Shown here one piece after another: positions 1 to 4,421 of a stretch of DNA of 5,112 nucleotides. The notes under the pieces are model-generated. The model saw only the letters and a list, made by a program, of their open reading frames with translations, had not been told where the DNA came from and ran no database searches. Origin of the DNA: JAJUFS01 sp964599565 (GTDB taxonomy: Bacteria > Pseudomonadota > Gammaproteobacteria > Natronospirales > JAJUFS01). Positions within the stretch are counted from its first letter, which is position 1. Each line of letters begins with the position of its first letter. The position numbers and the translations under genes are program-made. The stretch spans positions 1 through 5,112 of the forward strand of contig CAZRFE010000122.1 in NCBI GenBank assembly GCA_964599565.1, written 5' to 3'.

Positions 1-201
1 CTCGCCGGCCTCACGCCGCGCGAGGCGAAGGTGCTGCGCATGCGCTTCGGCATCGACATGAACACGGATCACACGCTGGAAGAAGTCGGCAAGCAGTTCG
101 ACGTCACGCGCGAGCGCATTCGCCAGATAGAGGCGAAGGCGTTGCGCAAGCTGCGTCATCCGTCGCGCTCCGAGCAGTTGCGCAGCTTCCTCGAAGACTG
201 A
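1..201 (+). CDS. rpoD: RNA polymerase primary sigma factor RpoD (sigma-70), C-terminal fragment
   Basis: Partial gene, cut at the left window edge; the last 66 codons and a TGA stop are present. RpoD is the housekeeping sigma factor that directs core RNA polymerase to -10/-35 promoters. The fragment is sigma region 4. It opens with LTPREAKVLRMRFGI, the conserved start of region 4, then the helix-turn-helix at fragment residues about 26-52. Its recognition helix carries TRERIRQIEAKALRKLR, the segment that contacts the -35 element and activators. The end, HPSRSEQLRSFLED, is the usual proteobacterial RpoD tail, so the gene is complete at this end. A strong intrinsic terminator begins 26 bases after the stop. 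The near-invariant region 4.2 sequence distinguishes it from alternative sigma factors; RpoS and RpoH differ in the recognition helix and tail. Confidence 0.98.
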   Translation, partial: LAGLTPREAKVLRMRFGIDMNTDHTLEEVGKQFDVTRERIRQIEAKALRKLRHPSRSEQLRSFLED

Positions 202-227
202 TCGCCAGGCTGTCGGCAACGTAAGCG

Positions 228-255
228 AAAAGGCCGCTCATCGAGCGGCCTTTTT
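228..255. terminator. Bidirectional rho-independent terminator between rpoD and the convergent small gene
   Basis: The arms GGCCGCTC (232-239) and GAGCGGCC (243-250) form a perfect 8-bp GC-rich stem with a 3-base ATC loop. AAAA (228-231) lies before the stem and TTTTT (251-255) after it. The tracts extend the pairing to about 12 bp and give a U-run to transcripts in both directions. It therefore suits both rpoD (+, stop at 201) and the glycine-zipper gene (-, stop at 265). Confidence 0.93.
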
Positions 256-264
256 CATGCACCA

Positions 265-432
265 TCATTGCCCGTTTCGTTTCCTGCGCGTCAACGCGCC
301 GATCACGATCCCGATGGTCACCCCGATCGCGATGCCGATGGCGATGCTGCCGGCGGCAACGCCGATGGCGGTACCGATGCCGATGCCGATCGCGATCCAC
401 GCAGCGTTGCCCTTCCCTTCCGGTTCGTTCAT
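265..432 (-). CDS. Small glycine-zipper membrane protein (55 aa), function unknown
   Basis: The function is not known. The 55-residue product has a short charged N-terminus (MNEPEGKGN), a hydrophobic Ile/Gly/Ala stretch at residues about 10-47, and a basic tail TRRKRNGQ. The hydrophobic part is built from repeated IG and AIG units with Gly every two to four residues, and VAAGS near the middle could be a turn. That is a glycine-zipper pattern, consistent with tightly packed membrane helices, perhaps a hairpin or oligomer. The basic tail would favour a cytoplasmic C-terminus. I chose this ATG because a strong Shine-Dalgarno, GGAGG at 438-442, sits 5 bases upstream. The frame stays open to an ATG at 519, but the added 29 residues are Cys/Arg-rich, polar and unlike a coding start. 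It converges on rpoD and shares its terminator. I recall similar small glycine-zipper peptides in Xanthomonadaceae, without an assigned role. No clear promoter is visible upstream. Confidence 0.75.
   Translation of the reverse strand: MNEPEGKGNAAWIAIGIGIGTAIGVAAGSIAIGIAIGVTIGIVIGALTRRKRNGQ
299..396. repeat. CCGAT-based short-period repeat inside the glycine-zipper gene
   Basis: CCGAT occurs eight times, starting at 299, 311, 323, 335, 362, 374, 380 and 386. Successive spacings are 12, 12, 12, 27, 12, 6 and 6 bases, all multiples of 3. Read on the minus strand, each copy contributes ATCGG, an Ile-Gly pair, so the DNA period matches the protein's IG repeat. Related GCGAT units fill several gaps. 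Such arrays can expand or contract in frame. Confidence 0.7.
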
Positions 433-437
433 TTCTC

Positions 438-442
438 CCTCC
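438..442 (-). promoter_or_regulatory. Ribosome binding site of the glycine-zipper gene
   Basis: GGAGG on the minus strand, inside GGAGGGAG, lies 5 bases before the ATG at 432. It is what decides the short 55-residue start over the 84-residue alternative. Confidence 0.8.
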
Positions 443-576
443 GCCGGCCAGACGTCTTTCTTCGCACAACGCGCACACGCACATCGATCATGCGAGTACG
501 CCGGTCCTTGTGCTGCCATGTCCTTAACTGCGCCACTTCAACAGAATGCACGATGACAATCAAAGATTGCGGAATC

Positions 577-597
577 CGGCCGGCAGAACGCCGGCCG
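577..597 (-). terminator. Probable operon-end hairpin after the second HEAT-repeat gene
   Basis: CGGCCGGC (577-584) and GCCGGCCG (590-597) form a perfect 8-bp all-GC stem with the 5-base plus-strand loop AGAAC. It starts 6 bases after the stop codon of the last operon gene. On the minus strand the stem is followed by GATTCCGCAATCTTTG, which has no proper U-run. It could be a weak intrinsic terminator or a 3'-end stabilising structure that needs Rho. Confidence 0.5.
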
Positions 598-603
598 CGA
601 ATG

Positions 604-1536
604 CTACAGGACGTCGGAAAGGAGGTCGTCCAGCACCGCTTTGCTGCGCGCGCCGTTCATCTGCGCAAGCCAGAACAGTGCAGTGCGGCGATGCTCGCCG
701 AAACGCGGTTCACGAATGATGTCGGCGAGGATGCGCGCCGCTTCCTCGCTGTCGAGCTGCGAGAGCGCGAAGATCGCCTGCTCGCGCACGGCAGGACTGT
801 CGTCGACGAGAAAGATGGAGTGCGCATCGGCGAGCGCATTGGGCGCATCGACAATACCGAGACCCATCACTGCCTGCGCGCGCAGTTCGGATGCATCCGC
901 ATTGCGCGCGGTCTCGCGGACGACGCGCAACGCATCCGGGTGCCGCGACAGGGCGAGCGCCAGCACCGCGCGTTCGCGATGTGCGAGCGGCCAGTTCGGC
1001 CTTACGCCTTCCGCGACGAAACGGCGGCCGCGCTCGCCGCGCCGCATGGCAAGCCAGAACAACGCATCGTTCCCGCCTTCGCGCTGTGCGCCATCCACTG
1101 CCATTCGCTCAAGCGCGACATCCGCCGCAACGTGAGCGATATGCGCGAGCGCCACGACGGCATGCGATTCGACATCAAGGTCATGTTGCGCATCGATGAC
1201 GCCTGCCAGCAGTTTCACGGCTTGCGCGGCATCAAGCGTCACCCGCGTTGCGATTCCGGCGTCGCTGACGATGCAATCCGGCGTGAAGATGCGCACCTGC
1301 GCCGGCGATCCTTTCGCGTATTCGACAAAGATGCGCACCGATTCGTGGGTTGCGCGGTTTGATGGTTCGTTGCCGTTGATCCACAGCCCGGCGCCGGACT
1401 CATCCCGCAGCGAGGACTCGCCGCCGGCGTCGCAGCCGATGCGCGTGGTGCCGGAAACCGCCGGCTGGTCGAAGACGACCCAGCCGTCTGCAGGCAGCTG
1501 GAACGGCGCAACGCTCAAGGCAAGCAGCGCCAGCAT
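604..1536 (-). CDS. Exported HEAT-repeat protein, last gene of the sigma-factor operon
   Basis: Product of 310 residues. The first 16 or so (MLALLALSVAPFQLPA) are hydrophobic and look like a signal peptide or anchor, though without the usual Lys/Arg in the n-region. Residues about 18-95 are not helical-repeat-like and may form a beta-rich domain with the only two cysteines, C35 and C88, which could pair in an oxidising periplasm. From about residue 100 to the end there are Ala/Leu-rich helical pairs typical of HEAT or PBS-lyase-like repeats. ALFWLA recurs at 158-163 and 286-291, with AIFALSQ at 255-261. HEAT arrays are protein-binding scaffolds, and no catalytic motif is visible. The ATG begins one base after the upstream HEAT gene's stop, and AGGAG (1544-1548) lies 7 bases before it, so translation is probably coupled. 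The product may work with the upstream HEAT protein and the membrane anti-sigma-like protein; that role is inferred. Confidence 0.85.
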   Translation of the reverse strand: MLALLALSVAPFQLPADGWVVFDQPAVSGTTRIGCDAGGESSLRDESGAGLWINGNEPSNRATHESVRIFVEYAKGSPAQVRIFTPDCIVSDAGIATRVTLDAAQAVKLLAGVIDAQHDLDVESHAVVALAHIAHVAADVALERMAVDGAQREGGNDALFWLAMRRGERGRRFVAEGVRPNWPLAHRERAVLALALSRHPDALRVVRETARNADASELRAQAVMGLGIVDAPNALADAHSIFLVDDSPAVREQAIFALSQLDSEEAARILADIIREPRFGEHRRTALFWLAQMNGARSKAVLDDLLSDVL

Positions 1537-1537
1537 G

Positions 1538-2737
1538 TCACTTCTCCTGCAGGAAGGATTCGAAGAAATCCGCGACCGCGGGATCGTCCATGAACAGCGC
1601 CATCGATTGCAGGATGTGACGGCGCACGTCCGGATTCTTCTCCGTGTGATACAGCGCGATCAGGTCTTCCGCTTCGCCCTGCATCGCCATCACCTGCACC
1701 AGCGCGTTCCTGTCTTCGGCGGAACTGCTGCTTTCGTAGATCTTTCGCAGCCGCGGCCCGAGGTTCTCGACGTCCACCATGATCAGGTGCTGGATCGCGA
1801 CGCTGCGGATCTTCGGATCCTTTTCCGTTTCCAGGACCTCGAACAGCATCTCGCCCTCGCCGGCAAGCGCGAAACCCTGCAGCATCGCACCGCGGATTTC
1901 CGGATCCTTCTCCGTCCTGTACAGATCCTTGATCAACCCGATCTCGCCCGTCACACCGAGCATTGTCACGGCCTGGCGCCTGAGATCGATATCCTTTTCG
2001 TTGCGCGCGATGCCGGCGAGCCTTTCCGCATTTCCCTGCGTCATGTACGCCTGGATGATCATGTGCTTGATGCCATCGTCATCCGTTTCCCGGTAGGTCT
2101 GGTCCAGCAGCGCGCGCGACTTTTCATCGTCGAGCATGCCGAGCAGGCGAATCGCGGACATCTTCAGGTGCACGTCCGCGGCATTCGAGAGCGCGCTGTT
2201 CAGAAGTTCGCTGTCGCTCGCATCCGGATGCTGCAGCAGGATGAACATCGCACGCTCGCGCAGCTCGTCGGACTTGCCTTCCTTGATGTACTTCTCAAGC
2301 AGCGGCTCCGCGCGTTCGGGATCATTCATCATCAGCATCTGCAGCGCGTAGAGCTTCAGTTCCTCGTCTTCGGGAAGCTTCCGCGGCGAGCGCGGCCCGT
2401 TGATTTCCAGCGCCAGTGCGTCGGCATCATCGATCCACTGGCTCTTCGGAAATCCGCCCTTCAGGCGCGCGATGGTTTCCTGTGCGGCGGTGTAGTCCTT
2501 CAGCTTCGCTTCGGAATAGGCCTTCCAGTACAGGGACGCATCCGCGTTCTGGCCTGCCTTCGCTGCTTCCGTGAACGCGTCGCGCGCCTTCGCCCATTCC
2601 GCGCGATCGAGCGCGCGCCGGCCCTGCTCGTATGCCTCGCCTGATGGCGCGAGCACGCTTGCGGTGATGGCGGCATCGTCGGCCTGCGCGATGCAGACCA
2701 GGCCGAGGCCGAGAAGCACTATCGAAAGATTACGCAT
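1538..2737 (-). CDS. Exported protein with N-terminal TPR-like region and HEAT-like repeats
   Basis: Product of 399 residues. A classic signal peptide, MRNLSIVLLGLGLVCIAQA, probably ends after A19 (AQA before DDA), implying periplasmic location. Residues about 34-110 look like TPR helices (EAYEQGRRALDRAEWAKARD; ASLYWKAYSEAKLKDYTAAQ). From about 125 onward there are short helical repeats with a recurring TEKDPxIR-type turn: EKDIDLR at 247-253, TEKDPEIR at 275-282, TEKDPKIR at 304-311 and TEKNPDVR at 365-372. The basic period is about 29 residues, nearer PBS-lyase-type HEAT repeats than long eukaryotic HEAT units. Such proteins are binding scaffolds, and I see no active site. I prefer the ATG at 2737, because TGAGGA (2746-2751) lies 8 bases upstream and the signal peptide starts there. 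A GTG at 2752 would add MRTLI and overlap the preceding stop as GTGA. The Shine-Dalgarno contains that stop codon, so coupling to the anti-sigma-like gene is likely. Confidence 0.87.
   Translation of the reverse strand: MRNLSIVLLGLGLVCIAQADDAAITASVLAPSGEAYEQGRRALDRAEWAKARDAFTEAAKAGQNADASLYWKAYSEAKLKDYTAAQETIARLKGGFPKSQWIDDADALALEINGPRSPRKLPEDEELKLYALQMLMMNDPERAEPLLEKYIKEGKSDELRERAMFILLQHPDASDSELLNSALSNAADVHLKMSAIRLLGMLDDEKSRALLDQTYRETDDDGIKHMIIQAYMTQGNAERLAGIARNEKDIDLRRQAVTMLGVTGEIGLIKDLYRTEKDPEIRGAMLQGFALAGEGEMLFEVLETEKDPKIRSVAIQHLIMVDVENLGPRLRKIYESSSSAEDRNALVQVMAMQGEAEDLIALYHTEKNPDVRRHILQSMALFMDDPAVADFFESFLQEK
1631..1915 (-). repeat. Near-identical 15-base units encoding the TEK(D/N)P turn of the HEAT array
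   Basis: The plus-strand text shows CGGATTCTTCTCCGT (1631-1645), CGGATCCTTTTCCGT (1814-1828) and CGGATCCTTCTCCGT (1901-1915), differing by one or two bases. A degenerate copy lies near 1988. Start-to-start offsets are 183, 87 and about 87 bases, that is 61, 29 and about 29 codons. The similarity persists at DNA level, which fits internal duplication of the repeat module. Confidence 0.7.
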
Positions 2738-2748
2738 GATCAACGTCC

Positions 2749-3522
2749 TCACAGTGATGCGCTCGTTGCCCTTGAAGCGGGATTGAGCGCGATGTTCGTG
2801 GAGCGCACCTTGAACAGCAGGTCGCGATCCGAAATGCTCTGCCGCAGTACGCGGTATTCATCCGGCGTCAGTTGCCCCGCGCCGTTCGCGAGTTCGATCA
2901 GCACCGGCTCCATGTCGCCGAGCAGCTGCGCGATGCGGTGCTGCCCTGCCTGCTGCGCGGCGAAGCGATACAGGCGGTTCGCGACGAGCAGGACTTTCGC
3001 CCATTCCTTTTCCGCTTCGATGTTCACTTCGCCGCTCTGGTTATTCGCGATTTCCGTCAGCAGGCGGTCGGCGCTGTCGAAATGCGTCACGAGACTCGCC
3101 TGCAGCAGCGTTGCCTGGCGATCGGTCGACGCGGCGTCATTCGCCATCGTGTCAATCGCAACCATGTGCGTATCCGGCGCCGGTGCGTGCCGGCCGAGCT
3201 GGAATGCCACCAGCGCAACCAGGCTTGCCACGAGCAGTCCGCCCGCGTAGCGAAACCCCGGCCATGCGGCCCAGCCGCGTTTCGTTTCGCCGGCATCCAG
3301 TGCCGCGTCCACGCGCGCCCACACGCGCCGCCCGTAGAGATCGTCGCGCTCGGGGACGGGCAGATCCGGCGCGCTGTCGAGTTCTGCGGAAAGTGCCGCG
3401 AACCGCGCCGCGAGTTCGGAATCGTTCGCGAACCGCGCACGCAACGCCTCGGCTTCGCGCGCATCGAGTTCGCCGTAGTGGAGAAGAACCAGTTCGTCGT
3501 CATTCACCGGCTGCATGTGCAT
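2749..3522 (-). CDS. Putative membrane anti-sigma factor lacking zinc-binding residues
   Basis: Product of 257 residues, probably the partner of the sigma factor encoded just upstream. Residues about 6-75 form a cytoplasmic helical segment starting DDELVLLHYGELDAREAEALR, which resembles the LxxYLdGEL start of anti-sigma domains. The usual HxxxCxxC zinc motif is absent, and the whole protein has no cysteine. A single membrane helix follows at about 90-109 (FRYAGGLLVASLVALVAFQL). Residues about 112-257 are a mostly helical periplasmic part (TLLQASLVTHFDSADRLLTE; HRIAQLLGDMEPVLIELANG; SDRDLLFKVR near 232-240). From memory, the LLFKVR ending recurs in membrane proteins next to ECF sigma genes in other phyla; I could not check this. 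The start overlaps the sigma gene by 23 bases, or by 17 if the ATG at 3516 is used. GGGG lies 3 bases before the first ATG and 9 before the second. The overlap suggests coupled translation. The anti-sigma role rests on position and layout, not on a recognised motif. Confidence 0.75.
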   Translation of the reverse strand: MHMQPVNDDELVLLHYGELDAREAEALRARFANDSELAARFAALSAELDSAPDLPVPERDDLYGRRVWARVDAALDAGETKRGWAAWPGFRYAGGLLVASLVALVAFQLGRHAPAPDTHMVAIDTMANDAASTDRQATLLQASLVTHFDSADRLLTEIANNQSGEVNIEAEKEWAKVLLVANRLYRFAAQQAGQHRIAQLLGDMEPVLIELANGAGQLTPDEYRVLRQSISDRDLLFKVRSTNIALNPASRATSASL

Positions 3523-4111
3523 TCACCCCGGATTCGTTTCCGTCATTTCGGTAATCGCGCAGTGCCACGCGCATCTTCTTCACGGCGCGGAAGATCGCCT
3601 GCTTCGCCGCGGACTGCTGGAGGCCGAGCACCTCGCAGATCTCGACGATCGGCATCTCCTGGTAATGCCGCAGCACGAACGCGGCGCGCTCCAGCGCGGA
3701 GAGTTCGTTCAGCGCGCTGCTGATGCGCGCCGATGCCGCGGCGGACTCGGTCAGCCGTTCCTGTGTCGGCGCTGCATCCATCCATGCCGGATGCATCAAC
3801 CCGTCATCCGCGGGCTCGCGTTCCGCCGCGTGCCGCCGTTCGCGGCGCATCTGCTCAAGTGCCGCATTCACCGCGATGCGATGCAGCCACGTACCGAGCG
3901 CGCTGCGCCCGTCGAAGACCGGAATCTTGCGCCACGCCTTCACGAAGGTTTCCTGCACCGCATCCTCCGCCATCGACTCGTTGCCCGTGACCCGGTAACA
4001 GACACGGAAGACCTGCCGTGCGTGGCTTTCCACCAGGCGGCCGAACGCCGCGCGATCGCCACGCTGCGCCGCGCCTACCAGCTGTCGTTCCTGGTCTTCG
4101 GTGATGTTCAC
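3500..4111 (-). CDS. ECF-type (RpoE-like) RNA polymerase sigma factor
   Basis: A 203-residue sigma-70 family group IV factor that would bind core RNA polymerase and direct it to its own promoter class. Region 2 spans residues about 22-93: AFGRLVESHARQVFRVCYRV, then AEDAVQETFVKAWRKIPVFDG and the 2.4-like TWLHRIAVNAALEQMRRERR. Residues about 94-128 are a variable linker with an acidic start (ADDGLMHPAWMDAAPTQERL). Region 4 spans about 129-188, with SALERAAFVLRHYQEMPIVE and a helix-turn-helix EICEVLGLQQSAAKQAIFRA ending KKMR. Size and the lack of regions 1 and 3 are typical of ECF factors. The start is a GTG: no in-frame ATG precedes it before the TAG at 4154-4156, and MNITEDQERQLVGAAQRGDR matches usual ECF beginnings. 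No Shine-Dalgarno is visible upstream. It is the first gene of the operon; its stop lies inside the anti-sigma-like gene. Confidence 0.93.
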   Translation of the reverse strand: MNITEDQERQLVGAAQRGDRAAFGRLVESHARQVFRVCYRVTGNESMAEDAVQETFVKAWRKIPVFDGRSALGTWLHRIAVNAALEQMRRERRHAAEREPADDGLMHPAWMDAAPTQERLTESAAASARISSALNELSALERAAFVLRHYQEMPIVEICEVLGLQQSAAKQAIFRAVKKMRVALRDYRNDGNESGVNAHAAGE

Positions 4112-4150
4112 GGGGATTTGGATGCGCGAGCCCGGGGATTGGTTAGCAGG

Positions 4151-4203
4151 ATTCTAGCCGCGGGATGGCAGGGCCGCGCAGACGGCTGGCCCGAGGATGT
4201 TCC
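4151..4203 (-). promoter_or_regulatory. Candidate promoter elements for the sigma-factor operon
   Basis: Two weak candidates lie in the leader. A sigma-70-type -10, TAGAAT, reads on the minus strand from 4156 to 4151 and would give a leader of roughly 30 bases, but no good -35 lies 16-18 bases upstream. Separately, GGAACAT (4203-4197) followed after 14 bases by TCTG (4182-4179) resembles an ECF-type GGAACTT/TCTGA promoter, about 2 bases shorter in spacing than the RpoE consensus. The second would imply autoregulation. Neither is secure. Confidence 0.27.
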
Positions 4204-4215
4204 GGACAGTAGAAT
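4187..4215 (+). promoter_or_regulatory. Candidate promoter of the CAU tRNA gene
   Basis: TAGAAT at 4210-4215 is a good -10 hexamer, placing the start near 4222, seven bases before the mature tRNA end. TGGCCC at 4187-4192, with a 17-base spacer, matches TTGACA at only three positions. The discriminator ACGCGTCCC is GC-rich, as is common at stringently controlled stable-RNA promoters. Confidence 0.45.
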
Positions 4216-4228
4216 ACGCGTCCCTTCC

Positions 4229-4305
4229 GGGCCTATAGCTCAATTGGTCAGAGCAGAGGACTCATAATCCTTTGGTTCCAGGTTCGAGTCCTGGTGGGCC
4301 CACCA
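4229..4305 (+). tRNA. ileX: tRNA with anticodon CAU, probably tRNA-Ile2 (lysidine type)
   Basis: A full 77-base cloverleaf with encoded CCA. The acceptor stem GGGCCTA pairs with TGGGCCC (one T-G pair), and the D-arm is GCTC/GAGC with loop AATTGGTCA. The anticodon stem is GAGGA/TCCTT with loop CTCATAA, the variable loop TGGTT, the T-arm CCAGG-TTCGAGT-CCTGG, and discriminator A precedes CCA. Anticodon CAT fits elongator Met, initiator Met or Ile2. Initiator is excluded because position 1 pairs with 72 (G-C) and the stem lacks the three G-C pairs beside the loop. I favour Ile2: the acceptor has C4-G69 and C5-G68, determinants known for TilS in Escherichia coli tRNA-Ile2, whereas its elongator tRNA-Met begins GGCUACG. 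Location near rpoD also mirrors ileX in E. coli. After lysidine modification of C34 it would read AUA. Existence is certain; the Ile2 identity is likely. Confidence 0.95.
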
Positions 4306-4370
4306 AAATGCCTGCTTTCGGCAAACGCTCTGACGCAACAAAGGAAAGACATGCCGTCGCCGTCATGTTG

Positions 4371-4396
4371 CGCCAGGCATACTCATCGTCCTGGCG
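4371..4396 (-). terminator. Hairpin downstream of the Gre-like gene, possible weak terminator
   Basis: CGCCAGG (4371-4377) and CCTGGCG (4390-4396) form a perfect 7-bp stem with a 12-base loop. It lies 25 bases past the stop of the Gre-like gene and 65 bases past the tRNA. Neither strand has a U-run after the stem, so intrinsic termination is doubtful. An alternative stem, CGCAACA (4334-4340) with TGTTGCG (4366-4372), overlaps it. The tRNA has no clear terminator of its own. Confidence 0.3.
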
Positions 4397-4421
4397 TTCA
4401 CTGGAGATGCGACGAACACGG

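Noticed and set aside
469..484. Sixteen bases of strict purine-pyrimidine alternation, possible Z-DNA
   Set aside because: Short, in a GC-rich genome where such runs occur by chance, and not tied to any other signal.
265..519. Longer 84-residue form of the glycine-zipper protein
   Set aside because: The added N-terminus is Cys/His-rich and polar with no ribosome binding site at its ATG, whereas GGAGG sits 5 bases before the internal ATG at 432.
268..1362. Plus-strand open frame of 364 codons opposite the second HEAT gene
   Set aside because: It is antisense to a well-supported gene, rich in Arg/His/Ala, shows no domain or ribosome binding site, and starts inside the glycine-zipper repeat. 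Such frames arise from high GC at third positions on the other strand.
1196..2644. Plus-strand open frame of 482 codons, the longest in the window
   Set aside because: It runs antisense across both HEAT genes. The minus-strand reading has a signal peptide, repeats and coupled ribosome binding sites; this frame has low-complexity Arg/His/Leu composition and no recognisable domain.
2680..2737. Possible lipoprotein lipobox (LGLVC) in the first HEAT protein
   Set aside because: The residue before Cys is Val, not Gly, Ala or Ser, and a good AQA cleavage site follows five residues later, so an ordinary signal peptide fits better.
2872..3723. Plus-strand open frame of 283 codons opposite the anti-sigma-like gene
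   Set aside because: Antisense shadow crossing the sigma/anti-sigma junction, Arg-rich and without start signals.
3515..4267. Plus-strand open frame of 250 codons opposite the sigma gene
   Set aside because: It runs antisense to the sigma factor and ends within the tRNA, which excludes it as a real gene.
4281..4305. tRNA 3' end as an integration attachment site
   Set aside because: I found no second copy of the tRNA 3' end elsewhere in the window and no integrase or phage gene.
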